From NCBI RefSeq assembly GCF_024320865.1, contig NZ_JANDBD010000002.1, forward strand, positions 310,001-374,000: a stretch of 64,000 nucleotides of DNA, written 5' to 3'. The notes under the pieces are model-generated. The model was not told where the DNA came from, did not search any database, and saw only the letters and a list, made by a program, of their open reading frames with translations. Shown piece by piece: positions 29,242-37,718 of the stretch; the stretch's first letter is position 1, and each line of letters opens with the position of its first letter. The position numbers and the translations under genes are program-made. The stretch is from Mycolicibacterium arenosum (GTDB lineage: Bacteria > Actinomycetota > Actinomycetes > Mycobacteriales > Mycobacteriaceae).

Positions 29242-30286
29242 CGGACATCGGCCGATCCGGCTGCACGAACCCCGGATCGTTGATCCCGTGTCCGGCGGGC
29301 TTGGCCCACATCGCGCCGCGCCAGGCGGCCTCCACCGCGTCGTCGTCGGCTCCCGATCGCAGCAGGGCCCGCAGATCGGTCTCCTCGCGGGAGAACAGGC
29401 AGCTGCGCACCTGACCGTCCGCGGTGAGCCGCGTCCGGTCACACGCCGCACAGAAGGCCTGCGACACCGAGGCGACGACGCCGACCGTGCCCGTGTGCTC
29501 CGGACCCAGAACGCGCCACAGCTCGGCGGGCGCCGAGCCGCGCGGCGCGGGATCCGGCTCGAGCTCGAAATGCGCTCGCAGCGCCGACAGGATGCTGTCG
29601 GCGTCGAGGGTGTTGTCGCGCTGCCAGTGATGGCCTGCGTCCAGCGGCATCTGCTCGATGATGCGCAGTTGATAGCCGTGTTCCAGGCAGAACCGCAGCA
29701 GGGAGACCGCGTCGTCCAGCCCGGTGACGGGATCGAGGACGGCGTTGACCTTCACCGGGGTGAGGCCCGCCGCAGCTGCCGCCTCGAGCCCCGCGAGTAC
29801 GTCGGGGAGCCGGTCACGCCGGGTGATCGTGGCGAACCGGTCGGCGTCGACGGTGTCGAGCGAGACGTTCACCCGGTTCAGTCCCGCGGCCTTCAACCGA
29901 GCGGCCCGGCGGGCCAGTCCGAGTCCGTTCGTGGTCAAGGCGATCTCGGGCCGGGGCGACATTGCGGCCGCGGCGGCGATGGCCGGCTCGAGGTTCGGGG
30001 ACACCAGCGGCTCACCGCCGGTGAACCGGACGCTGTCCACGCCGAGTCGGGTGACGGCGATGCCGATGAGGCGGGTCAGCTCGGCTGTGGTGAGCAGTTC
30101 GTCACCCGGCAGCCAGTCCAGGCCCTCGGCGGGCATGCAGTACGTGCACCGCAGATTGCAGCGGTCGGTCAGCGAGACCCGCAGGTCCGTCGCCACGCGA
30201 CCGTAGGTGTCGATGAGCCCGCCGGTCGCCGGTGCCGCACCCACGGGGCGCCGCAGCGAGGGCACGCCCAGTTCGGTGACGGTCAT
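29228..30286 (-). CDS. moaA: GTP 3',8-cyclase (MoaA), radical SAM
   Basis: First enzyme of molybdenum cofactor synthesis. 352 residues with the radical-SAM cluster motif CNLRCTYC (about residues 43-50), FTGGEPLV, and the second [4Fe-4S] motif CAACDRTRL then SCLFS near residues 275-295. Like other MoaA proteins it ends in Gly-Gly (MSAIGG). The last codons lie inside the first 33-bp repeat unit, so the repeat supplies its stop. Start at 30286 overlaps the yccF stop. The pair moaA-moaD is the M. tuberculosis Rv0869c-Rv0868c arrangement. Confidence 0.95.
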   Translation of the reverse strand: MTVTELGVPSLRRPVGAAPATGGLIDTYGRVATDLRVSLTDRCNLRCTYCMPAEGLDWLPGDELLTTAELTRLIGIAVTRLGVDSVRFTGGEPLVSPNLEPAIAAAAAMSPRPEIALTTNGLGLARRAARLKAAGLNRVNVSLDTVDADRFATITRRDRLPDVLAGLEAAAAAGLTPVKVNAVLDPVTGLDDAVSLLRFCLEHGYQLRIIEQMPLDAGHHWQRDNTLDADSILSALRAHFELEPDPAPRGSAPAELWRVLGPEHTGTVGVVASVSQAFCAACDRTRLTADGQVRSCLFSREETDLRALLRSGADDDAVEAAWRGAMWAKPAGHGINDPGFVQPDRPMSAIGG

Positions 30287-30681
30287 CTGGGCGCTCCGGC
30301 GAACGGCGCGTCAGTGGGGACGATCTCCTTGCCCAGCGGCAGCAGCGACACCGGGATCAGCTTCAGGTTCGCGATGGCGAGCGGGATGCCGATGATGGTG
30401 ACGGCCATCGCGATCGCCGTCAGCACGTGCCCGATGGCGAGCCAGATGCCCGCCACGATCAGCCAGATGACGTTGCCGACGGCCGCGCCCGGACGCGGAC
30501 CCGGTTTGTCCACGACGGTGTAGCCGAACGGCCACAACGCGTAGACGCCGATGCGGAACGCCGCGAACCCGAACGGGATCGTGATGATGAGGATGAAGCA
30601 GATGATCCCGGCCAGGAAGTACCCGAGGGCCAGCCACAGCCCTCCGAAGATCAACCAGATGATGTTCAGGACCAGGCGCAT
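30283..30681 (-). CDS. YccF-family membrane protein
   Basis: A 132-residue inner-membrane protein with paired repeats typical of YccF (NIIWLIFGGLWLALGYFLAG and NVIWLIVAGIWLAIGHVL), four predicted helices. Function is unknown in the family. Corresponds to Rv0870c. Its stop overlaps the moaA start (ATGA), so moaA and moaD may be expressed from this gene's promoter. Confidence 0.9.
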   Translation of the reverse strand: MRLVLNIIWLIFGGLWLALGYFLAGIICFILIITIPFGFAAFRIGVYALWPFGYTVVDKPGPRPGAAVGNVIWLIVAGIWLAIGHVLTAIAMAVTIIGIPLAIANLKLIPVSLLPLGKEIVPTDAPFAGAPR

Positions 30682-30776
30682 TTGTCTCCTCCAGCAGTGG
30701 TTACGAGACTACCGGCCGGGTCCGCCGAGCAATTCGAATGCTGGTCGGGACGGCGTCCGAGTAGGATCATCGCATT

Positions 30777-30800
30777 CGCGTCCTGCGTAAGTGGGACGCG
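30777..30800. promoter_or_regulatory. Hairpin in the cold-shock gene leader
   Basis: Perfect 7-bp inverted repeat CGCGTCC-N10-GGACGCG, 38 bp before the start at 30839. It could be a 5'-UTR stem affecting translation of the cold-shock protein or part of its promoter region. No T-run follows, so an intrinsic terminator is unlikely. Confidence 0.4.
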
Positions 30801-30838
30801 TTCCTCGTGTTAACCGATAGATGAGCGGGTGAGTTCCA

Positions 30839-31249
30839 ATGCCGACCGGCAGGGTGAAGTGGTACAGCGCTGAAAAGGGCTTCGGATTCGTGTCCCAGGA
30901 GGACGGCGAAGACGTTTACGTGGGCTCCTCGGCGCTGCCCGCAGGCGTTGCGGAGCTCAAGGCGGGTCAGAAGGTCGAGTTCGGCATCGCGGCCGGCCGC
31001 AGGGGCCCGTCGGCCCTCAGCCTGACGGTCCTCGAGGCGCCGCCGAGCATTCAGCGCACGCGCCGCGAGGCCGAGCGCCCCGAGCACAAGCACACGCCCG
31101 ACGAGTTGCACGGCATGGTCTCGGACATGATCACGCTCCTCGAGGACACCGTGCAGAACGAACTCCGCAAGGGCCGCTATCCCGACCGCAAGACCGCCCG
31201 CCGGGTGTCCGAGGTCGTCAAGGCCGTCGCACGCGAACTCGACGCGTAG
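30839..31249 (+). CDS. cspB: CspA-type cold-shock protein with C-terminal extension
   Basis: Residues 1-65 form a cold-shock domain ([19 protein letters not shown] with RNP1 KGFGFV; the second RNA motif DVYVGSSAL deviates from the usual VFVHxS). Residues 66-136 are a charged helical extension ([36 protein letters not shown]) absent from ordinary 67-residue Csp proteins but present in Rv0871. RNA or single-stranded DNA binding is expected; the tail may oligomerise or bind a partner. ATG start follows a short leader with a hairpin. Confidence 0.92.
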   Translation: MPTGRVKWYSAEKGFGFVSQEDGEDVYVGSSALPAGVAELKAGQKVEFGIAAGRRGPSALSLTVLEAPPSIQRTRREAERPEHKHTPDELHGMVSDMITLLEDTVQNELRKGRYPDRKTARRVSEVVKAVARELDA

Positions 31250-31277
31250 GACCCGCTCGGCGGGGAAGACTGGCTGC

Positions 31278-32282
31278 ATGAGTTACGTGAATCCCCAGGG
31301 TGAGTTCAACCGCGACACCGATTACCTCACCACCCGCATCACCGCGGACGGCCGCGACGGCTATCCCGTCGAACCGGGGCGGTACCGACTCGTCGTCGCA
31401 CGGGCGTGCCCGTGGGCGAACCGGGCGATCATCGTGCGTCGGCTGCTTGGCCTCGAGGACGTGCTGTCGATCGGGTTCTGCGGCCCCACGCACGACGAGC
31501 GCAGCTGGACCTTCGATCTCGACCCCGGTGGCGTCGATCCGGTCTTGAAGATCCCGCGGCTGCAGGACGCGTACTTCGCGCGAGACCCCGACTACCCCAA
31601 GGGGATCACGGTGCCTGCGATCGTCGACGTCGGGACCGGTGCGGTGGTGACCAACGACTTCGCGCAGATGACGCTCGACCTGTCGACGGAGTGGACGGCC
31701 CATCACCGCGACGGCGCGCCGCAGCTGTACCCGGAGGCGCTGCGCGGTGAGATCGACGAGGTGGCGCTGCGCGTGTACACCGAAATCAACAACGGCGTGT
31801 ACCGCTGCGGCTTCGCCGGTTCCCAGGACGCGTACGACGCCGCCTACGACCGGCTGTTCACGGCACTGGACTGGCTGTCGGAAAGGCTCAGCGGCCAAAG
31901 GTATCTCGTCGGGGACACCATCACCGAGGCTGACGTTCGGCTGTTCACCACGCTGGCGCGCTTCGATCCCGTCTACCACGGTCACTTCAAGTGCAATCGG
32001 GCCAAGCTCGACGAGATGCCGGTGCTGTGGGGCTACGCCCGCGACCTGTTCCAGACCCCCGGCTTCGGCGACACCGTCGACTTCGTGCAGATCAAGCAGC
32101 ACTACTACATGGTGCACACGGACATCAACCCGACGCGTGTCGTGCCGAAGGGGCCCGAGTTGGCGAACTGGCTGACGCCGCATGGCCGGGAGTCGTTGGG
32201 CGGCAAGCCGTTCGGAGCCGGAACGCCGCCAGGGCCGACCCGCGATTCCGAGCGGGTGCCCGCGGGGCACGGCGCCGGCTAG
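31278..32282 (+). CDS. Xi-class glutathione S-transferase-like (ECM4/YqjG) protein
   Basis: 334 residues with a thioredoxin-fold start containing the catalytic ACPWANRAIIVRRLLGLE motif (Cys at about residue 45) and the all-helical C-half with YLVGDTITEADVRLFTTLARFDPVYHGHFKCN. Xi-class enzymes are glutathionyl-hydroquinone reductases. Mycobacteria make mycothiol, not glutathione, so the physiological thiol here is uncertain. The last 50 residues (Gly/Pro-rich) lie past the fold. Converges on the next gene, overlapping it by 4 bp. Confidence 0.9.
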   Translation: MSYVNPQGEFNRDTDYLTTRITADGRDGYPVEPGRYRLVVARACPWANRAIIVRRLLGLEDVLSIGFCGPTHDERSWTFDLDPGGVDPVLKIPRLQDAYFARDPDYPKGITVPAIVDVGTGAVVTNDFAQMTLDLSTEWTAHHRDGAPQLYPEALRGEIDEVALRVYTEINNGVYRCGFAGSQDAYDAAYDRLFTALDWLSERLSGQRYLVGDTITEADVRLFTTLARFDPVYHGHFKCNRAKLDEMPVLWGYARDLFQTPGFGDTVDFVQIKQHYYMVHTDINPTRVVPKGPELANWLTPHGRESLGGKPFGAGTPPGPTRDSERVPAGHGAG

Positions 32283-32767
32283 GCCCAGACCATCCGCACC
32301 GACCACTCGGCGTGCGGGAGGGGGAACTCGTTGCCCGCCTCGTCGCGCACCAGAGTCGGTAACTGCACCGCCAGGCCGGTGAGCCTGCCGTAGCGGGGAT
32401 CCACGCTGGGGATGGTGACCGCGAGCGTGCTGCCGGGCCGGAACTCCCGCGGCGGCGGACCGTCCTCGGACTCGTAGGCGAGCAGAAGCACCCACGGGGC
32501 TCTGGAGATCGACGGCGGCACTGAAAGCTGAACGGCGTCACGGGGATTCAGGGTCAGTTCACCGGTCGTCTGCGGGGTGACGCACGTGTTCAGGTCGAAC
32601 ACCTCGCAGTAGCGGTACGGGCCGATCCGCGCCAGCTGGCCGTGCGTGTACGCGCTGATCTCCGGGTACTGCGGCGACTGCGTTGCGCTGAGCCGCCACA
32701 CCAGGACGGCGGTGGCGGCGCACGCCAGCACCGCGACGACGCCCAGGATCGCGATGACGCGCTTCAC
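32279..32767 (-). CDS. Exported/anchored protein (Rv0875c-like, DUF2771 type)
   Basis: 162 residues: an N-terminal hydrophobic helix (VIAILGVVAVLACAATAVLVW) then an extracytoplasmic domain with two cysteines (YRYCEVFDLNTCVTP) and beta-rich segments. Length equals my recollection of Rv0875c. The helix contains one Cys but I see no clear lipobox. GTG start at 32767 overlaps the stop of the MFS gene, so the two are coupled. Confidence 0.75.
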   Translation of the reverse strand: MKRVIAILGVVAVLACAATAVLVWRLSATQSPQYPEISAYTHGQLARIGPYRYCEVFDLNTCVTPQTTGELTLNPRDAVQLSVPPSISRAPWVLLLAYESEDGPPPREFRPGSTLAVTIPSVDPRYGRLTGLAVQLPTLVRDEAGNEFPLPHAEWSVRMVWA

Positions 32768-34449
32768 TCCGGCGCCGCCATCGGACTCCAGCGCCAGCCC
32801 TCCTGCTCGGCGACGACGGGCCGGTTGCCGCCGAGGCCCGGAATCAGCGAATCCCCGTTGTAGCTCACCAACGTCTGCGCCAAGCCGGGGATGAGCAAGG
32901 CGGTGACGGCGGTGAAGCCCACCCACAGGTCGGTGTACACCAGCACCCCGGTCGCGCCGCCGATCACCCAGGCCAACTGCAGCAGCGACTCCGAGCGGCC
33001 GAACGCCGACGCCGTCGACTCCTCGGGCAGGTCGTCCTGCAGCGAGGCGTCCAGACACGCCTTGGCGATCGCGCTGGCGGCCGAGGTCACCAGGGTGGCG
33101 GCCGCGGCGACGAGGATGTTGCCCGCGAGGGCGGTCGCGAGTGCCACGCCCGTCACGGCGACGGTGGACCAGACGACGAGCCTCGCCGGGTGGCCGAGTT
33201 TGAGCCGAGCGGCGACCATGTTGCCGCCGAAGTTGCCGATCCCCGCGGCGACGCCGATGAGCCCGAGCACCTTGATCTGCTCCCAGCCGCTGCTGTCCGC
33301 GTCCGCCTTGGCGACGAACGCGGGATACAGGAACAGGAAACCGACCATGATCTTGATGGTGCAGTTGCCCCACAGCGCCGTGATGATGTTGCGGCCCAGC
33401 GGTTGCCGGGCGGGCTTGCCCTTCGCGTCGCGTCGGATCAGTTCGGTGGGCTCGTGGTAGCTCAGGGTGGTGGGCACCTCGCCCTCGGTGACCTCGACCC
33501 ACTTCGGGATGCGCATCGAGAGCACCGCACCGGCCACGGTCACCGCGACGCACACGTAGAGCGCGCCCGGCATGTCGAGGACCTTCAGGCCGTACTGGAA
33601 GCCGACGGCGATGCCACCGCCGACGATGGTCCCGCCGATGAGTCCGAACATCGTCAGCCGGGAGTTCACCCGAACCAGGTCGATCGTCGGGGGAAGCACG
33701 CGCGGCGTCATCGCGCTGCGCAGTACCGAGAACGACTTCGAGAGCACCATCATGCCCAGCGCACACGGGTACAGCACCCACGGGGGGAAGCTGCCGTTGG
33801 CGTAGTAGGCGATCAGCACCACGGCCAGCGCGGTGCGCAGCGCGAAGGACGTGGCGAGCGCGACGCGGCGGCCGTGCTGGACGCGGTCGAGGGCCGGGCC
33901 GATCAGCGGTGCGATGACCGCGAACGGTGCGATGGTGATGAGCAGGTACAGGGCGACCTTGCCCTTGCTCTCGCCGGAGGCGGCGGCGAAGAACAGCGTG
34001 TCGGCGAGCGCGATGGCCATCGCGGAGTCGGCGGCGAAGTTGGCCATCACCGGATAGGTCAACGCGGTCAGACCGGACTTGTCCGCGCCGTCGGCGGTGG
34101 CGGCCTTCTGGAACAGGCCGTACATCTTCGAGCCCATCTCGCGTCCACGCGCTGCGGCGCCGCGCGGCCCCGGATCCACGCGTTCACCGGCCGACCTGCC
34201 CGCGCCGCCCTCTCGCGGAGGCGGGAGCGGGCGGCCCCGTGCCTGATCGATGGGCGGCAGGTACCGATTGGCGCTGCCGGGTTGCGGGTCACGGCGCGGG
34301 CGGCGCGGACCCGGTGGGTGGCTCGGATAGTTGGCCATTCCGGGATGCTCGTCGGAGCCGCCGGACGGCGGACGGGGCGGTGAGTAGCGGGGATCGCGGG
34401 AATCCCCGTGGCCCCCGGCCCACTGCCCTCGATCCCGCGGTCCGCTCAC
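32764..34449 (-). CDS. MFS transporter with long Pro/Arg-rich N-terminus (Rv0876c-like)
   Basis: 561 residues. The first about 125 are cytoplasmic, rich in Pro, Arg and Gly (SHPPGPRRPRRDPQPGSANR); after them come about 12 hydrophobic segments of a major facilitator (LALIAPLIGPALDRVQHGRR-type loop between helices 2 and 3). Substrate is unknown. The N-terminal extension is also a feature of Rv0876c (548 residues). Divergent from the DUF3027 gene, and translationally coupled to the exported protein downstream. Confidence 0.88.
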   Translation of the reverse strand: MSGPRDRGQWAGGHGDSRDPRYSPPRPPSGGSDEHPGMANYPSHPPGPRRPRRDPQPGSANRYLPPIDQARGRPLPPPREGGAGRSAGERVDPGPRGAAARGREMGSKMYGLFQKAATADGADKSGLTALTYPVMANFAADSAMAIALADTLFFAAASGESKGKVALYLLITIAPFAVIAPLIGPALDRVQHGRRVALATSFALRTALAVVLIAYYANGSFPPWVLYPCALGMMVLSKSFSVLRSAMTPRVLPPTIDLVRVNSRLTMFGLIGGTIVGGGIAVGFQYGLKVLDMPGALYVCVAVTVAGAVLSMRIPKWVEVTEGEVPTTLSYHEPTELIRRDAKGKPARQPLGRNIITALWGNCTIKIMVGFLFLYPAFVAKADADSSGWEQIKVLGLIGVAAGIGNFGGNMVAARLKLGHPARLVVWSTVAVTGVALATALAGNILVAAAATLVTSAASAIAKACLDASLQDDLPEESTASAFGRSESLLQLAWVIGGATGVLVYTDLWVGFTAVTALLIPGLAQTLVSYNGDSLIPGLGGNRPVVAEQEGWRWSPMAAPE

Positions 34450-34532
34450 GCCGTCGATTGTTCCCCATCGACCCGACAGGCGCCCGCAGGGCGGCCGGTG
34501 TGGCTTTGCTCGCCGGTCGTCAGGCAGTATTG

Positions 34533-35333
34533 ATGCCGATGGACAGCGTTACTGAAGAAGTCGAGCAGCCCGCCAGCGACCCCACTGACACCGCAGTGGA
34601 GGTTCCGGCTGAGCTGGCGACGGTGCTGACCGGCGCCGTCGAGATGGCGCGCGCCGCCATCGAGGAGTTCAGCGAGGACGGCGTCGTCGGCGAGTACCTC
34701 GGCGCGAGCTTCGACGACCCGACCGCCGCGACCCACCGGTTCCTGGCCGACGTGCCCGGATATCAGGGCTGGCAGTGGGCCGTCGTGGTCGCGGCCTACC
34801 CCGGCTCGGAGCGCGCCACGGTCAGCGAGGTCGTCCTGGTGCCGGGTCCCACCGCGCTGCTGGCGCCGGCGTGGGTGCCGTGGCACGAACGCGTCCAGCC
34901 CGGTGACCTCGGCCCCGGTGATCTACTGTCGCCGCAGGCGGACGACCCGCGACTGGTGCCCGGTTTTCTGGGCGTCGGTGATCCCGATCTCGACGAGGTG
35001 GCCAACGAGGTCGGCTTCGGCCGCCGTCAGGTGCTCAGCCAGTGGGGTCGCATGGACGCCGCGCAGCGCTGGTACGACGGCGACTACGGACCGGGCTCTG
35101 CGATGGCGCGGGCGACCCGCCGGCTGTGTCGCGAGTGCGGCTTCTATCTACCCCTGGCCGGCTCGCTGGGTCCGTCGTTCGGGGTGTGCGGCAACGAGAT
35201 GTCGGCCGACGGTCACGTGGTGGCCAGCGAGTACGGCTGCGGCGCCCACTCGGACACCCCCGCGCCCGCCAGCATCGGCTCGCCGATGTTCGACCCGTTC
35301 GACGACGGCGTGCTGGACCTCGCGGACCAGTAG
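34533..35333 (+). CDS. DUF3027-family protein (Rv0877-like)
   Basis: 266 residues, soluble, acidic. Conserved stretches include ADVPGYQGWQWAVVVAAYPG, LVPGPTALLAPAWVPW and a C-terminal Cys/His-containing part (RRLCRECGFYLPLAGSLG, FGVCGNEMSADG, EYGCGAH) that may bind metal. Function is unknown. ATG 34533 is used; ATG 34539 is equally possible. Confidence 0.88.
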   Translation: MPMDSVTEEVEQPASDPTDTAVEVPAELATVLTGAVEMARAAIEEFSEDGVVGEYLGASFDDPTAATHRFLADVPGYQGWQWAVVVAAYPGSERATVSEVVLVPGPTALLAPAWVPWHERVQPGDLGPGDLLSPQADDPRLVPGFLGVGDPDLDEVANEVGFGRRQVLSQWGRMDAAQRWYDGDYGPGSAMARATRRLCRECGFYLPLAGSLGPSFGVCGNEMSADGHVVASEYGCGAHSDTPAPASIGSPMFDPFDDGVLDLADQ

Positions 35334-35786
35334 TCAGAGCTCGGCGGCGGCCTTGATGCGGGACAGCGACTGGTTCATTCCGTCGACCAGTTCCCGCTCG
35401 AAACTGGGGACGCCGCCCATGAACTTGCCGACGAGGAAGTTGGACGCCGGCTTGATGCCGTCGTCCGCGCGCCGGGTTTCGGTGACTCTGGTGCCCGTGT
35501 CGGTGGGCTCCAGCTCATAGGACCAGACGGTGTTGTTCTCGTTGACGCGGAACGCCAGCTTCTTCTCGTAGACCACCTCGGTGAGCTTGCACGTGGTGGG
35601 CCACACCATCAGACCGCGCCGGTTCAGGTTCACCGTCCTGGTCCCCGCCATCACGGGGCCGAGCGCCTTCATGGCGCGGCACTGCGGACTCCAGCGCTTC
35701 ATCTGGCTCAGATCGGAGATCAGCGCCCACACCCGCTCGGGCGGTGCCGCGATGTCGATCTGGGCCTGCAGTACCTGGTCGGACAC
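35334..35786 (-). CDS. SRPBCC (START-like) family protein
   Basis: 150 residues with the polyketide-cyclase/START-like fold pattern: [19 protein letters not shown] at the N-terminus and a C-terminal helix ([18 protein letters not shown]). It should form a hydrophobic cavity for a lipid or aromatic ligand, unknown here. GTG at 35786 starts the first strand; a longer upstream frame crosses the next gene. Ends head-to-tail with the DUF3027 stop. Confidence 0.85.
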   Translation of the reverse strand: MSDQVLQAQIDIAAPPERVWALISDLSQMKRWSPQCRAMKALGPVMAGTRTVNLNRRGLMVWPTTCKLTEVVYEKKLAFRVNENNTVWSYELEPTDTGTRVTETRRADDGIKPASNFLVGKFMGGVPSFERELVDGMNQSLSRIKAAAEL

Positions 35787-35808
35787 GGACTCTCCACTCG
35801 TCGGGGGC

Positions 35809-36081
35809 TCAGCTGAGCCCGGTTTGGGCGCCGCGCGAGCCGCGGCGGTACGCGTGGCGCTGCCACAGGAAGATGCTCGTCCCCAGCACGCCGACGCCGA
35901 GCCCCGCGATCGTGATGGGGCGCCAGTCGTGCAGTGCGGGCACGGTGAACGCGAGCACCACCGCGACAACCCAGCCTGCGGCGATCGCGACGATGACGGG
36001 CCACGGCGCCAGCAGCGACGCGGGGAGCACCGGCGGTTCCGGGGCCGCCGGTGCGCCGGAGGGTACTGAGGGTCCAGTCAT
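35809..36081 (-). CDS. DUF2530 small membrane protein (Rv0879c-like)
   Basis: 90 residues: a Pro/Ala-rich N-terminus, two transmembrane helices ([21 protein letters not shown] region and [18 protein letters not shown]) and the family [11 protein letters not shown] end. Function unknown. Lies 22 bp upstream of the SRPBCC gene, probably one transcript, and divergent from the MarR gene. Confidence 0.85.
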   Translation of the reverse strand: MTGPSVPSGAPAAPEPPVLPASLLAPWPVIVAIAAGWVVAVVLAFTVPALHDWRPITIAGLGVGVLGTSIFLWQRHAYRRGSRGAQTGLS

Positions 36082-36178
36082 CGCCGATCAACCTAGCTCG
36101 TGCCCGTTCGCCTGTGGAATGGCCCGAATGGTGTGGGGTTGGCCGCCGGATGTCCTTACTGTCGGTAACCTTCAGGTC

Positions 36179-36610
36179 GTGACCGACGCCGATGCCCGCC
36201 TGGCCAGCGATTTGTCGTTGGCGGTCGTTCGACTGGCGCGGCAACTGAGGTTCCGTCGACCGGACTCGCCGGTCTCGCTATCGCAGTTGTCCGCGCTCGC
36301 GACGCTGGCGAAGGAGGGGCCGATGACGCCGGGTGCGCTCGCCATCCGTGAACGCGTCCGTCCGCCGTCGATGACGCGGGTGATCGCCTCGCTCGTCGAA
36401 TTGGGCTTCGTCGACCGGTGTGCGCACCCCGACGACGGCAGGCAGGTGCTGGTGTCGGTGTCGCCGTCGGGCACCGACCTGATCGAGGTCGAGCGGCGCG
36501 CGAGCCGGGAGTGGCTGCAGCAGCGGCTGGCCGAACTCACGCCGGAGGACCGCAGGACGCTGGTATCGGCCGCCGACCTGATGACGGCGATCGTCGACGA
36601 AAGCGCCTGA
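36179..36610 (+). CDS. MarR-family regulator (Rv0880-like)
   Basis: 143 residues, the exact length I recall for Rv0880. Winged-helix MarR pattern: [22 protein letters not shown], recognition helix region [19 protein letters not shown] and wing [16 protein letters not shown] 36179 gives the usual start. It stands beside an rRNA/tRNA methyltransferase gene and ends 2 bp before it. Confidence 0.9.
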   Translation: MTDADARLASDLSLAVVRLARQLRFRRPDSPVSLSQLSALATLAKEGPMTPGALAIRERVRPPSMTRVIASLVELGFVDRCAHPDDGRQVLVSVSPSGTDLIEVERRASREWLQQRLAELTPEDRRTLVSAADLMTAIVDESA

Positions 36611-36612
36611 GC

Positions 36613-37425
36613 CTGAGTGCCGTCATAGACGTCGACGACCCGGCGGATCCGCGGCTCGACGACTTCCGCGACCTCAACAGCATCGACCGCAGGCCGGACC
36701 TACCGACCGGCAAGGGGTTGGTGATCGCGGAGGGCGTGCTGGTAGTCCAGCGGATGTTGTTGTCGCGCTTCACTCCTCGCGCGCTACTGGGCACCGATCG
36801 GCGGCTGCGGGAACTCAGCGCCGACCTGGCCGGTGTCGACGTGCCGTACTACCGGGCGAGTGCCGAGGTGATGGCCGACGTCGTCGGGTTCCATCTCAAC
36901 CGCGGCGTTCTCGCGTCGGCACCGCGCCCGCGCGAGCTCACGGTGGCCGAGGTGCTAGACGGAGCGCGTACCGTCGCGGTGCTCGAGGGCGTCAACGATC
37001 ACGAGAACCTCGGCTCGATCTTCCGCAACGCGGCGGGCCTCGACGTCGACGCGGTGGTGTTCGGCACGGGCTGCGCCGACCCGCTCTACCGGCGGGCGGT
37101 GCGCGTGTCGATGGGCCATGCGCTGCTGGTGCCCTACGCGTGGGCTAGCTGGCCGGCCGATCTCGAGACCATGCGGGACAACGGCTTTCGGCTGCTGGCC
37201 ATGACACCGAACCCGCAGGCGCTCACGCTGGCCGCCGCGATGGAGGGCCTGGCGGGCGATCGCGTGGCGATCCTCGTCGGTGCCGAGGGGCCGGGGCTGA
37301 CCGAGCGGGCGATGCGGAGCAGCGATGTGCGCGTTCGCATTCCGATGTCGCGCGGCACCGACTCGTTGAACGTGGCAACGGCCGCGGCACTGGCCTTCTA
37401 CGAGCGGGCTAGGGTGGCGGGGTGA
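36613..37425 (+). CDS. SpoU/TrmH-family RNA 2'-O-methyltransferase (Rv0881-like)
   Basis: About 270 residues. The SPOUT signature motifs are present: GVNDHENLGSIFRNAAGLDVDAV, ILVGAEGPGLTERAM and IPMSRGTDSLNVATAAAL. An N-terminal substrate-binding domain precedes them (LPTGKGLVIAEGVLVVQRML). The start is unclear: family similarity begins near SAVIDVDDPADPRL, but no ATG, GTG or TTG lies there; CTG codons at 36607 and 36613 are the only near starts, and a usual start would require overlap with the MarR gene or loss of the first 35 residues. Confidence 0.9.
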   Translation: MSAVIDVDDPADPRLDDFRDLNSIDRRPDLPTGKGLVIAEGVLVVQRMLLSRFTPRALLGTDRRLRELSADLAGVDVPYYRASAEVMADVVGFHLNRGVLASAPRPRELTVAEVLDGARTVAVLEGVNDHENLGSIFRNAAGLDVDAVVFGTGCADPLYRRAVRVSMGHALLVPYAWASWPADLETMRDNGFRLLAMTPNPQALTLAAAMEGLAGDRVAILVGAEGPGLTERAMRSSDVRVRIPMSRGTDSLNVATAAALAFYERARVAG

Positions 37426-37718
37426 GTGAGCAGGCGCCGAGGCAGGCCGCCGATACGCCGTGGGGCACCGGGCTGACGGTCGCGGCCTTCGTCGCCGCCG
37501 TGGTGGCCGCGGCGATCATCGTGCTGAGCCTCGGGCTGACCCGCGTGCATCCGCTGCTCGCCGTCGGCTTGAACGCCGTCGCGGTGGGCGGACTGGCCCC
37601 GACGGTGTGGGGCTGGCGCACTCGGCCGGTGTGGCGCTGGTTCGTGCTGGGTGCCGGTGTCGGCGTCGCCGTCGGCTGGGTGGCGGCCGTGGCGCTCGCG
37701 CTGGGCGGCTACGGCTGA
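37422..37718 (+). CDS. DUF2537 small membrane protein (Rv0882-like)
   Basis: 98 residues with three hydrophobic helices ([60 protein letters not shown]). GTG start overlaps the methyltransferase stop by 4 bp. Function unknown. Converges on sepH and overlaps its end by 10 bp. Confidence 0.85.
   Translation: MSEQAPRQAADTPWGTGLTVAAFVAAVVAAAIIVLSLGLTRVHPLLAVGLNAVAVGGLAPTVWGWRTRPVWRWFVLGAGVGVAVGWVAAVALALGGYG

Noticed and set aside
28994-30523. 509-codon plus-strand frame through the 33-bp repeat and moaA
   Set aside because: Opposite to intact moaA; openness follows from repeat length and GC content.
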